The notes beneath the pieces were generated by a model. That model had not been told where the DNA came from. It saw nothing but the letters and a program-made list of their open reading frames with translations, and did not search any database. This document shows positions 1-7,017 of a stretch of DNA of 18,340 nt, in pieces (the stretch's first letter is position 1; every line of letters begins with the position of its first letter). The stretch covers positions 1 through 18,340 of the forward strand of contig JAEZKU010000006.1 in assembly GCA_023436065.1 (NCBI GenBank), read 5' to 3'. Source of the stretch: Bacillota bacterium (lineage in GTDB: Bacteria > Bacillota > Clostridia > Lachnospirales > Lachnospiraceae). A program made the translations under genes and the position numbers.

Positions 1-48
1 AGCCGATAACAGTAAGCAGATAAGATATTCAGCTTACAGTTCGTTACC

Positions 49-76
49 GTGGGAGGGAAATTCCCGCAAACACCAC
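49..76 (+). promoter_or_regulatory. Putative L1-binding site (23S rRNA L1-stalk mimic) in the rplK leader
   Basis: The sequence GTGGGAGGG (49-57) followed by ACCAC (72-76) lies just before the rplK ribosome binding site. GUGGGAGG and ACCAC are, from memory of E. coli 23S rRNA, the two strands at the base of the L1 stalk (helix 76 region). L1 is known to repress its own operon by binding an mRNA copy of that site. GTGG/CCAC can close the element, and GGGAAATTCCC lies inside it. The motif is seen directly; L1 binding is inferred from the family. Confidence 0.6.
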
Positions 77-98
77 ATTTATCAGGAGGTATGCTATT

Positions 99-524
99 AT
101 GGCAAAAAAAGTTACAGGTTATATCAAATTACAGATTCCAGCTGGCAAGGCTACACCGGCTCCCCCGGTAGGTCCCGCACTTGGTCAGCATGGTGTCAAC
201 ATCGTTCAGTTTACAAAAGAATTTAATGCAAGAACGGCAGATCAGGATGGTATCATTACACCCGTAGTAATTACCGTATATGCTGACAGAAGCTTCAGCT
301 TCGTTACAAAGACCCCTCCGGCAGCAGTATTAATTAAGAAATCACTTAATCTGAAGTCCGGTTCCGCTGTTCCTAACAAGACTAAGGTAGCAAAGCTCTC
401 TAAGGCAGAGTTAAGAAAGATTGCAGAGCTTAAGATGCCCGACTTAAATGCAGCAAGCGTAGAAGCAGCGATGAGTATGATCGCAGGTACCGCTAGAAGC
501 ATGGGCGTAACAGTAGAAGAATAA
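99..524 (+). CDS. rplK: 50S ribosomal protein L11
   Basis: L11 binds the GTPase-associated region of 23S rRNA together with the L10-L12 stalk and takes part in factor-dependent GTP hydrolysis. The 141-residue product has the usual family length. It has the proline-rich N-terminal domain (IPAGKATPAPPVGPALG, about residues 13-29), which contacts release and elongation factors, and a C-terminal rRNA-binding domain (about 70-141). The ATG at 99 follows AGGAGG at 84-89 with good spacing. rplA comes next on the same strand, as in nearly all bacteria. Very secure. Confidence 0.98.
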   Translation: MAKKVTGYIKLQIPAGKATPAPPVGPALGQHGVNIVQFTKEFNARTADQDGIITPVVITVYADRSFSFVTKTPPAAVLIKKSLNLKSGSAVPNKTKVAKLSKAELRKIAELKMPDLNAASVEAAMSMIAGTARSMGVTVEE

Positions 525-574
525 GAATATAACAGCATGGTTGAAAGAGACTGTGCGATTGAGAATCTAATAAC

Positions 575-731
575 GTGGGAGGATATGCTGAACGATGAAC
601 ATGTTCAGCAGGCAAATTCGACACAGTCGAATTCGCTTAACGGAATTTCAGCTATTCGATGTCTGCGAAAATAACGTGAGTTATTTTTGCCAACAGAATA
701 CGCAGTATTCTGTTTTCTCCGGTAAAACCAC
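575..731 (+). promoter_or_regulatory. Second L1-stalk mimic, split by a hairpin array
   Basis: GTGGGAGG (575-582) and ACCAC (727-731) again flank the stretch before a ribosome binding site, here that of rplA. In the rplK leader the two halves are about 15 nt apart; here they are about 145 nt apart, and the space is filled by four short hairpins. If the halves still pair, they would form a closing stem below the array. The motif halves are visible; their function as an L1 site is an inference. Confidence 0.45.
586..714. repeat. Row of four short hairpins between rplK and rplA
   Basis: Four back-to-back inverted repeats occupy this stretch. TGCTGAAC/GTTCAGCA is at 586-610, AATTCGAC/GTCGAATT at 615-633 with a 3-nt loop, GCGAAAATAAC/GTTATTTTTGC at 665-690 with one G-U pair, and AACAGAATAC/GTATTCTGTT at 692-714 with a 3-nt loop. 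None is followed by a convincing U-tract, so they are not ordinary terminators. They may be dispersed palindromic repeats or an RNA-processing or stability element. No coding potential is seen in the gap. Confidence 0.75.
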
Positions 732-746
732 TAGGAGGTTTATATA

Positions 747-1439
747 ATGAAAAGAGGAAAGAAATATCAAGAGTCTGCAAAGTTATTCGACAAATCAGTT
801 CAGTACGATGCAGCAGAAGCAATCAGCCTTGTGAAGAAAGCAGCTGTTGCAAAGTTCGATGAGACCATCGAAGCACACATCAGACTGGGTGTTGACGGAC
901 GTCACGCTGATCAGCAGGTTCGTGGTGCGGTAGTATTGCCTCACGGAACCGGTAAGACTGTACGTGTACTCGTATTTGCAAAGGGTGATAAGGCAAATGA
1001 AGCTTTAGCAGCAGGCGCTGATTTTGTTGGTGCAGATGATTTAGTACCTAAGATCCAGAATGAAAACTGGTTTGAATTTGATGTGGTAGTAGCAACCCCT
1101 GACATGATGGGTGTTGTTGGTCGTTTAGGTCGTGTACTTGGTCCCAAGGGTTTAATGCCTAACCCTAAGGCAGGTACTGTAACCATGGATGTTACCAAGG
1201 CTGTTAATGATATCAAAGCCGGTAAGATCGAATACAGACTTGACAAGACTAACATTATCCATGTTCCGCTTGGAAAAGCTTCCTTTACCGAGGAACAGTT
1301 AAATGATAACTTCCAGACCTTAATCGGAGCTGTTATTAAGGCTAAGCCCTCCGCAGCAAAGGGACAGTATTTAAGAAGTGTTACACTGGCTTCCACCATG
1401 GGTCCCGGCGTAAAGCTGAACACAGCGAAGTTAAGCTAA
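747..1439 (+). CDS. rplA: 50S ribosomal protein L1
   Basis: L1 binds the mobile L1 stalk of 23S rRNA, helps eject deacylated tRNA, and represses its own operon by binding an mRNA mimic. The 230-residue product matches the family length. It carries the typical start KRGKKY and the signature region around residues 118-147, including MMGVVGRLGRVLGPKGLMPN and PKAGTV. The ATG at 747 follows AGGAGG at 733-738. The gene sits 222 bp behind rplK, an unusually long gap filled by hairpins. Very secure. Confidence 0.98.
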   Translation: MKRGKKYQESAKLFDKSVQYDAAEAISLVKKAAVAKFDETIEAHIRLGVDGRHADQQVRGAVVLPHGTGKTVRVLVFAKGDKANEALAAGADFVGADDLVPKIQNENWFEFDVVVATPDMMGVVGRLGRVLGPKGLMPNPKAGTVTMDVTKAVNDIKAGKIEYRLDKTNIIHVPLGKASFTEEQLNDNFQTLIGAVIKAKPSAAKGQYLRSVTLASTMGPGVKLNTAKLS

Positions 1440-1516
1440 TCAACCGATTTCCTACCGGTTCGATGAGGATGTGCATATCATGCATGCAAATAATTTCATA
1501 AAATCGGATTTTAGGG

Positions 1517-1546
1517 TTGACAGAGATGAAATGTCCATGCTATAAT
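1517..1546 (+). promoter_or_regulatory. Sigma-A-type promoter for rplJ-rplL
   Basis: A perfect -35 TTGACA (1517-1522), an 18-bp spacer and a perfect -10 TATAAT (1541-1546) preceded by TGC (extended -10). Transcription should begin near 1553, at the start of the L10 leader. This fits the known Firmicute arrangement in which rplJ-rplL has its own promoter. Confidence 0.85.
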
Positions 1547-1552
1547 CCTTAT

Positions 1553-1681
1553 CGAAACTGCCGAAGACAGTAGGTGCCGTAAGGCATAAGGTGTGACCGC
1601 CTACCGAGGAAATGTTTGATTGAATCGTAATGATAATCGACAACCTCTTTCTGTCTTGACAGAAAGAGGTTTTTTTCTTTT
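1553..1681 (+). ncRNA. Ribosomal protein L10 leader with attenuator
   Basis: This is a cis-acting leader to which L10(L12)4 binds to reduce its own expression. It shows the typical CCGAAGACAG element (1561-1570), a stem GTAGG/CCTAC (1570-1574 with 1600-1604), and an inner hairpin GCC-GTAA-GGC (1576-1585). A strong Rho-independent terminator follows: a 13-bp stem (1642-1654 with 1659-1671), a CTTG loop, then a T-rich run to 1681. The terminator before the rplJ ribosome binding site implies transcription attenuation. A covariance search with the L10 leader model would settle it. Confidence 0.88.
1642..1681 (+). terminator. Attenuator terminator of the L10 leader
   Basis: Thirteen-base-pair stem AACCTCTTTCTGT/ACAGAAAGAGGTT with a 4-nt loop and a T-rich tail (T7, C, T4). 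It sits about 70 bp before rplJ and probably terminates transcription when L10-L12 is in excess. Confidence 0.88.
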
Positions 1682-1753
1682 GGCGGAAAGTTTATATGGT
1701 TCATTAAATATGCGAAACATATTTTTTGGAAATTAATAAAGGAGGTGTACGTA

Positions 1754-2239
1754 ATGGCAAAAGTTGAACAGAAACAACCTATTGTTGAAGAGATTAAGGG
1801 TTATGTAGCTGACGCTAAAGCAGCCGTATTGGTTGACTACCGTGGCTTAACCGTTGCTCAGGATACAGAGCTTCGTAAGAAATTAAGAGAAGCCGGTGTC
1901 GTATACAAGGTTTATAAGAACACAATGCTTAACTTTGCATTTAAAGGTACAGAATTTGAAGCACTTGCAAATGACTTAAACGGTCCTACAGCTGTAGCGT
2001 TTGGTTTAGAGGATGCAACTTCTCCTGCAAGAATTCTGAACGATTGTATGAAGACAATGCCTAACTTAGAGTTTAAGGCCGGTGTTGTTGAAGGAACTTA
2101 CTATGACGCGAAGGGAATTCAGGTTATCGCAACTATTCCTTCCAGAGAAGTTCTTATTTCCAAGTTACTTGGAAGCTTACAGTCACCTATTGCAAACTTT
2201 GCTCGTGTCATCAAACAAATCGCTGAAAAACAGGCTTAA
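1754..2239 (+). CDS. rplJ: 50S ribosomal protein L10
   Basis: L10 anchors L7/L12 dimers to the GTPase-associated centre and represses translation or transcription of its own operon. The ATG at 1754 is chosen. A GTG at 1745 is in frame but lies inside the ribosome binding site AAAGGAGGTG (1738-1747 region). The product is 161 residues, normal for the family. It has the N-terminal globular domain (YVADAKAAVLVDYRGLTV at about 16-33, YKVYKNTM) and an alpha-helical C-terminal tail (IANFARVIKQIAEKQA) that binds L7/L12. A degenerate copy of its last codons lies 20-60 bp downstream. Confidence 0.97.
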   Translation: MAKVEQKQPIVEEIKGYVADAKAAVLVDYRGLTVAQDTELRKKLREAGVVYKVYKNTMLNFAFKGTEFEALANDLNGPTAVAFGLEDATSPARILNDCMKTMPNLEFKAGVVEGTYYDAKGIQVIATIPSREVLISKLLGSLQSPIANFARVIKQIAEKQA

Positions 2240-2255
2240 TTAAATTGATACCTAT

Positions 2256-2304
2256 ATACAGCGAATTGTTTACAGATACGCAGAGAAGCAGGCATAATTA
2301 AGTT
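2256..2304 (+). pseudogene. Remnant of a second rplJ 3' end
   Basis: Between rplJ and rplL, codons 2259-2297 read Q-R-I-V-Y-R-Y-A-E-K-Q-A-stop. The true rplJ end reads A-R-V-I-K-Q-I-A-E-K-Q-A-stop. Four of the five AEKQA codons differ only at synonymous third positions (gct/gca, gaa/gag, aaa/aag, gct/gca), and similarity continues past the stop (TAATTAA). That pattern indicates a diverged coding homologue and not a simple recent duplication. No start codon or larger reading frame is left. Confidence 0.6.
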
Positions 2305-2359
2305 TTAGGTTTTGAAAAGAATAACGAATTAACTATAAAATTAATGGAGGTAAATTAAA

Positions 2360-2725
2360 ATGACAACTCAGGAATTTATCGAGGCAATTAAGGGCCTTAC
2401 TGTTTTAGAATTAAATGATTTAGTAAAAGCATGTGAAGAAGAATTTGGTGTATCCGCAGCAGCAGGTGTTGTGGTAGCAGCAGCAGGTCCTGCAGCAGCA
2501 GCTGAAGAAGAGAAGACAGAGTTCAACGTTGAGTTAACTGACGCTGGTGCAAACAAGGTTAAGGTTATCAAGGTTGTTCGTGAAGTAACCGGTTTAGGCT
2601 TAAAGGAAGCTAAGGATCTTGTTGATGCAGCTCCGAAGGTTGTTAAGGAAGGCGCAAGCAAGGCAGAAGCTGATGATCTTAAGGCTAAGTTAGAAGCAGA
2701 AGGCGCTAAGGTTACCTTAAAATAA
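2360..2725 (+). CDS. rplL: 50S ribosomal protein L7/L12
   Basis: L7/L12 forms the multimeric stalk that recruits translation GTPases. The 121-residue product has all three usual parts. There is an N-terminal dimerisation and L10-binding domain (1-33), an Ala/Gly-rich flexible hinge (34-52), and the C-terminal factor-binding domain (53-121) with KVKVIKVVREVTGLGLKEAK and the conserved GLGLKEAKDLVD stretch. GGAGG at 2346-2350 precedes the ATG by 9 nt. A strong terminator follows directly, so transcription probably does not continue into what lies downstream. Confidence 0.98.
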   Translation: MTTQEFIEAIKGLTVLELNDLVKACEEEFGVSAAAGVVVAAAGPAAAAEEEKTEFNVELTDAGANKVKVIKVVREVTGLGLKEAKDLVDAAPKVVKEGASKAEADDLKAKLEAEGAKVTLK

Positions 2726-2736
2726 GTAACGAATTG

Positions 2737-2767
2737 AAATCCTACCCGCAAGGGTAGGATTTTTTTT
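2737..2767 (+). terminator. Intrinsic terminator after rplL
   Basis: Eleven-base-pair stem AAATCCTACCC/GGGTAGGATTT with a GCAA tetraloop, running into eight T residues (2760-2767). This is a strong Rho-independent terminator 12 bp after the rplL stop. It marks the end of the ribosomal protein unit. Confidence 0.92.
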
Positions 2768-2786
2768 GTTCTTTGCTTACTCGGAG

Positions 2787-2832
2787 CAGGTGCATGACAG
2801 TACTGACATTAAGTTGGACTGCAATGCACCTG
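2787..2832. repeat. Nine-bp inverted repeat behind the rplL terminator
   Basis: CAGGTGCAT (2787-2795) pairs with ATGCACCTG (2824-2832) around a 28-nt loop, then TTTTGTTAT. It may be a second, weaker terminator for rplL or the edge of the insert. No gene is visible between 2768 and 3008. The stretch is AT-rich with short repeats such as ATACTAAAA. Confidence 0.5.
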
Positions 2833-2945
2833 TTTTGTTATATAAAATGCACTAAAAAGCCATACTAAAAGCTGAGAATATAAAAAATTATACTAAAAAT
2901 AATCCGTGTAGTTCATTTTTAAAGATATTTATACTGAAAAATGGG

Positions 2946-2974
2946 TTTATTCTAGCCCCGTATTTCGTTAAAAT
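2946..2974 (+). promoter_or_regulatory. Candidate promoter of the transporter operon
   Basis: TTTATT (2946-2951), a 17-bp spacer, and TAAAAT (2969-2974). The -10 is good (5 of 6) and the -35 is weak (3 of 6). A weak -35 would fit a promoter needing an activator such as the AraC-type regulator encoded downstream, but no operator was recognised. Confidence 0.35.
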
Positions 2975-3008
2975 GAACATACAAACAAAACAAAAAGGAG
3001 AGCATGAT

Positions 3009-4106
3009 ATGAAAAAAATATTTTCGATTTTCTTGGTATTATGTATGGTGTTAACCCTTGTTGCCTGCGGCAAGAAGGAAGAATCAAAAGACAATACACA
3101 AACACCCGAAACTAAGACAGAAGATACACAGACAACCGGGGAGAAGGATACTACTGCTGAACCGACTGCTACGGAAGCATCCGGAGATCTGGTAATATAT
3201 TGCCCACATCCTCTGGAATTCATTAATCCTCTTGTAAGTGAATTTGAATCTCAGACAGGAATCAAAGTTGAGGTAATTGCGGCAGGTACAGGAGAGCTCT
3301 TAAAGAGAGTTGAATCTGAGCAGGCAAATCCTTTGGGCGACATCTTTTGGGGTGGATCATTATCCACAATGAAACCTCAGATGAATTTATTTGAGAATTA
3401 TCAGTCCGTTAATGAAGATGCTGTACGTGATGATATGAAGAACGTTGAGGGTCCTCTAACCAGATTCACTGATATCCCCAGTGTTATTATGGTAAACACA
3501 GATTTGATCGGAGACATTGAGATCAACGGTTACGAAGATTTATTAAATCCCGAATTAAAGGGTAAGATTGCTCATGCCGACCCTTCCAAATCTTCTTCCT
3601 CCTATGAGCATTTAATTAATATGCTTTATGCTATGGGCAAGGGTGACCCGGAAGCAGGTTGGGATTATGTCGGTAAACTCAGCGAAAACCTGGATGGTAA
3701 GCTGTTAAGCGGTTCTTCCGCAGTTTACAAGGGTGTTGCTGACGGAGAATATGTTGTCGGACTTACCTTTGAAGAGGGTGCAGCAAAGTATGTTGCTGAC
3801 GGTGCTCCTGTGAAGATTGTTTACATGGAGGAAGGTGTTATCTCCAAACCGGACGGCGTATACATCATCAAGAATGCAAAAAACATGGACAATGCTAAGA
3901 AATTTATTGATTTCATTACAGGTAAGGATGCACAGACAATTATCGTAGAGCAGCTGAACCGTCGTTCCGTAAGAAAAGACGTGGAAGCTCCCAGTTACTT
4001 AACACCAAAGGAAGATATGAATATTATCTTTGATGACGAGAGTTTAGTAGTAGAGAAGAAGGAAGAATGGCTGGAGAAATTTAACGACATTTTCACAAGC
4101 TACTAA
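3009..4106 (+). CDS. ABC transporter substrate-binding lipoprotein (AfuA/FbpA type)
   Basis: This is a binding protein held on the outer face of the membrane that hands a solute to the permease encoded downstream. The ATG at 3009 follows AAAGGAG (about 2995-3001); an upstream in-frame ATG at 2973 has no such site. Residues 1-20 form a lipoprotein signal with lipobox LVAC (Cys20). Residues 21-59 are a Ser/Thr/Glu-rich tether, and residues 60-365 are the type-2 periplasmic binding fold (start DLVIYCPHPLEF; GDIFWGG; SSSSYEHLINMLYAMG). Known members of this group (COG1840-like) bind ferric iron, 2-aminoethylphosphonate or hexose phosphates. The sequence alone does not decide which. Confidence 0.88.
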   Translation: MKKIFSIFLVLCMVLTLVACGKKEESKDNTQTPETKTEDTQTTGEKDTTAEPTATEASGDLVIYCPHPLEFINPLVSEFESQTGIKVEVIAAGTGELLKRVESEQANPLGDIFWGGSLSTMKPQMNLFENYQSVNEDAVRDDMKNVEGPLTRFTDIPSVIMVNTDLIGDIEINGYEDLLNPELKGKIAHADPSKSSSSYEHLINMLYAMGKGDPEAGWDYVGKLSENLDGKLLSGSSAVYKGVADGEYVVGLTFEEGAAKYVADGAPVKIVYMEEGVISKPDGVYIIKNAKNMDNAKKFIDFITGKDAQTIIVEQLNRRSVRKDVEAPSYLTPKEDMNIIFDDESLVVEKKEEWLEKFNDIFTSY

Positions 4107-4145
4107 GAAAATGAACCAAAGTCGTTAGAACAAGCTTGGAGACAG

Positions 4146-4181
4146 GGGACTGTTGCATAATAAAACTTTTGCAACAGTCCC
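4146..4181 (+). repeat. Intercistronic stem-loop between binding protein and ATPase
   Basis: A 12-bp perfect stem GGGACTGTTGCA/TGCAACAGTCCC closes a 12-nt loop and is followed by TTATTTAAAA, not a solid U-run. Such stem-loops after the binding-protein gene commonly protect its mRNA and reduce read-through into the ATPase and permease genes, giving an excess of binding protein. A partial terminator is equally possible. Confidence 0.75.
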
Positions 4182-4220
4182 TTATTTAAAAAACCCCCAT
4201 GATCAAAAAGGAGAATATAG

Positions 4221-5330
4221 ATGAGTAATGCAATTAATATTGAAAATGTTGTGAAGAAATACGGCGATGTTACAATTATCCCTGATCTTTCCGTTCAGAT
4301 AAAAAATGGTGAATTTTTTACACTTTTGGGTCCTTCCGGTTGCGGAAAGACCACGCTGCTTAGAATGATAGCAGGCTTCAACAGCATCGAGGGCGGGGAG
4401 ATAAAATTTGATGATAAGGTGATCAATCAAATCTCTGCACATAAGCGTAATATTGGTATGGTATTTCAGAATTATGCGATTTTTCCGCATTTGACTGTAC
4501 GCCAGAATGTAGAATACGGATTAAAGATCAGAAGGATAAACAAACAGGAGATGAAAAAGAAGGTGGATGAAATACTGGAGGTCGTAAAAATCAGCGACTA
4601 TCAGGATCGCCTTCCGGAGCGTCTGTCAGGAGGCCAGCAGCAAAGAGTTGCACTTGCCAGAGCAATTGTCATTCATCCAAACGTTCTATTGATGGATGAA
4701 CCCCTCTCCAATCTGGATGCAAAGCTGAGAATTGAGATGAGAAGTGCCATTCGTGAGGTTCAAAAGAAGGTGGGTATTACAACGGTCTATGTTACTCATG
4801 ACCAGGAGGAAGCCCTTGCGATTTCTGATCGTATTGCAATTATGAATGAAGGTGTGATCCAGCAGATCGGAACACCGGAGAAGATTTATACCAGACCGAA
4901 TAATGTATTTGTTTCAACCTTTATCGGGCACTCCAATCTGTTTTATGGTACCTACGGAAAAGATGCACAGGGACACTTTGTACAATTTAAGGATGGTTAT
5001 AAGGTCCATGTCCCTGACCTCCGAGAAGATGTCAAGGAAGGTACGAAGGTTACTATATCGGTACGTCCGGAGGAATTCATAATCAGCGAGGAAGGCATCA
5101 AGGTACGGATCAAGGAAAGAACCTTCCTGGGTAAACATACCAATTATCAGCTGGAATTCGAAAATGGTATGGCACTGGCAAATCAGCCTTCGTTGGAGTA
5201 CTCCCAGGATGTCGGCCAGTCCTCCAAAATCTATGAAGAAGGAGAAAAGCTTACCTTAAAACCAAATGCTTTAAAAATCAATGTATTTACTGAGGATGGA
5301 AAGCAAAGTTTAATTAAAGGATGTGAATAA
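4221..5330 (+). CDS. ABC transporter ATP-binding protein (PotA/FbpC type)
   Basis: Cytoplasmic ATPase that powers the importer. The 369 residues show an A-loop Tyr14, Walker A GPSGCGKT (37-44), a Q-loop (Q83 in VFQNYAIFPH), the signature LSGGQQ (135-140), Walker B VLLMDE (155-160), a D-loop SNLDA and the H-loop His193. A C-terminal TOBE-like region (about 240-350) follows, as in spermidine, ferric and phosphonate importers. AAAGGAGA (4208-4215) precedes the ATG. It ends 2 bp before the permease start, so the two are probably translationally coupled. Confidence 0.93.
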   Translation: MSNAINIENVVKKYGDVTIIPDLSVQIKNGEFFTLLGPSGCGKTTLLRMIAGFNSIEGGEIKFDDKVINQISAHKRNIGMVFQNYAIFPHLTVRQNVEYGLKIRRINKQEMKKKVDEILEVVKISDYQDRLPERLSGGQQQRVALARAIVIHPNVLLMDEPLSNLDAKLRIEMRSAIREVQKKVGITTVYVTHDQEEALAISDRIAIMNEGVIQQIGTPEKIYTRPNNVFVSTFIGHSNLFYGTYGKDAQGHFVQFKDGYKVHVPDLREDVKEGTKVTISVRPEEFIISEEGIKVRIKERTFLGKHTNYQLEFENGMALANQPSLEYSQDVGQSSKIYEEGEKLTLKPNALKINVFTEDGKQSLIKGCE

Positions 5331-5332
5331 TC

Positions 5333-6991
5333 ATGAATAAGGAAAGTCGTTTCAAATTTGATTTCTGGACGGTTGTAACCCTTGTGATAGTTATTGTATT
5401 TGCCTTGTTTTTGGTTTATCCTTTATTCTCACTATTCGCAAGCGGCTTTAAGGATCCAGACACGCACCAATTTACACTCGATAATTTTATAAGATTTTTT
5501 CAGAAAAAATATTATTACAGAACCCTATGGCACAGCTTCCTGGTAACCACATGCACCACCTTGTTGGCCGTTGTGATCGGTGCTCCGTTGGCCTACTTCA
5601 CCACAGTGTATAAAGTAAAGTGCAAAGGCCTGGTAGATATCCTGATTATCATATCCATGCTGTCTCCGCCGTTCATCGGAGCTTACTCCTGGATTATCCT
5701 TGGAGGAAGAAGCGGTGTCATTACGAAATTTTTCGCTGAGGTATTGGGAATTAAAACACCTTCGGTTTATGGTTTTGGCGGTATTCTGCTCGTGCTTACC
5801 TTAAAGCTTTACCCTTATATCTATCTGTATACGAAGGGTGCATTGAAGAAGGTCGATTCTTCCCTGAGCGAAGCGGCGGAAAGCCTTGGATGCAGTGCAT
5901 TCCGTAAGGTTACTACCATTATTATTCCTCTGATTGCACCTACGATCTTAGCCGGTTCCTTATTGGTATTTATGAATGCATTGGCTGACTTCGGTACTCC
6001 GATGCTGATCGGTGAGGGCTATACAGTAATGCCTGTATTGATATATAATGAATTTATCAGTGAGACTGGAGGACAGGCGAATTTTGCAGCGGCACTTGCG
6101 GTAATCCTTGTGATTATTACAGGTATCATGTTCCTGGGACAAAAATATGTCGTTAACAAGAAGTCCTTCACCATGAGCTCCCTTCGACCGCTTCAGGAGA
6201 AAAAGCTTCGTGGAGTGAAAAACCTTTTGCTGCATGCACTGATTGCTGTTGTCGTATTTCTTTCCATCATACCGCAGTTAACCGTTATCTATACCTCCTT
6301 TAAGGCAACCAGAGGAGCTATGTTTACGAAGGGCTTTTCCCTGGAAAGCTATACGACCATCTTCGGGAACCTGGTTAAGCCAATCCTGAATACGTATAAA
6401 TTCGGTATCATTGCAATCCTGCTAATCGTACTGATGGCCATGTTTATTGCCTACATCACGACCCGCAGAAAGAGCTGGCTTACGAATATCATTGATTCCA
6501 TGACGATGTTCCCTTACATTATTCCGGGTTCCGTCCTGGGTATCACCCTGCTGCTGGCATTCAATAAGAAACCGATGCTGCTGAGCGGAACTGCAGTCAT
6601 CATCATCATTGCATTTATTGTAAGAAGACTGCCGTATACCTTGCGTTCCAGCGCGGCTATTCTGTATCAGATCAGTCCCAGTATGGAGGAAGCGGCCATC
6701 AGTCTCGGAGATTCACCATTAAAATCCTTCTTCAAGGTAACGGCGATCATGATGATGCCGGGTGTGATATCCGGTGCCATCCTAAGCTGGATCACTGTGA
6801 TCAATGAACTAAGTGCTTCTGTTATCCTGTATACAGGAGATACCAGAACCATGTCAGTTGCGATCTATACGGAGGTTATCCGTGCAAGCTACGGAACTGC
6901 CGCTGCCTTGGCCAGTATCCTGACTTTAACTACCGTAATCTCTTTATTGCTGTTCTTTAAGCTATCCGGTAAAAAGGAGATAAGCTTATAA
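5333..6991 (+). CDS. ABC transporter permease, two fused membrane domains (FbpB/AfuB type)
   Basis: Membrane channel of the importer. At 552 residues it holds two homologous permease halves in one chain, as in the ferric-iron and thiamine importer permeases. Each half has an ATPase-docking EAA loop: EAAESLGCSAFRKV at about 180-193 and EEAAISLGDSPLKSF at about 452-466, each followed by a conserved proline-bearing helix. About twelve hydrophobic helices are visible, starting at residues 12-36. Being a fused dimer, it needs no second permease gene, and none is present. The kinase gene follows 26 bp later. Confidence 0.92.
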   Translation: MNKESRFKFDFWTVVTLVIVIVFALFLVYPLFSLFASGFKDPDTHQFTLDNFIRFFQKKYYYRTLWHSFLVTTCTTLLAVVIGAPLAYFTTVYKVKCKGLVDILIIISMLSPPFIGAYSWIILGGRSGVITKFFAEVLGIKTPSVYGFGGILLVLTLKLYPYIYLYTKGALKKVDSSLSEAAESLGCSAFRKVTTIIIPLIAPTILAGSLLVFMNALADFGTPMLIGEGYTVMPVLIYNEFISETGGQANFAAALAVILVIITGIMFLGQKYVVNKKSFTMSSLRPLQEKKLRGVKNLLLHALIAVVVFLSIIPQLTVIYTSFKATRGAMFTKGFSLESYTTIFGNLVKPILNTYKFGIIAILLIVLMAMFIAYITTRRKSWLTNIIDSMTMFPYIIPGSVLGITLLLAFNKKPMLLSGTAVIIIIAFIVRRLPYTLRSSAAILYQISPSMEEAAISLGDSPLKSFFKVTAIMMMPGVISGAILSWITVINELSASVILYTGDTRTMSVAIYTEVIRASYGTAAALASILTLTTVISLLLFFKLSGKKEISL

Positions 6992-7017
6992 ATCTATACT
7001 CATGAAGGAGCGATTGT

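Noticed and set aside
941..1423. Reverse-strand 160-codon open frame over rplA
   Set aside because: It is antisense to a certain L1 gene, has no ribosome binding site and has a non-protein-like composition; it is a shadow frame.
1745..1753. Earlier GTG start for rplJ
   Set aside because: The GTG overlaps the Shine-Dalgarno sequence. The ATG at 1754 gives the normal L10 N-terminus.
2973..3008. Upstream ATG for the binding lipoprotein
   Set aside because: It would put a hydrophilic stretch ahead of the lipoprotein signal and lacks a ribosome binding site. The ATG at 3009 fits both.
3009..6991. Naming the importer as a ferric iron transporter
   Set aside because: The same architecture serves phosphonates and sugar phosphates. 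No iron-binding residue set could be verified by eye, and the adjacent phosphatase argues for keeping the substrate open.
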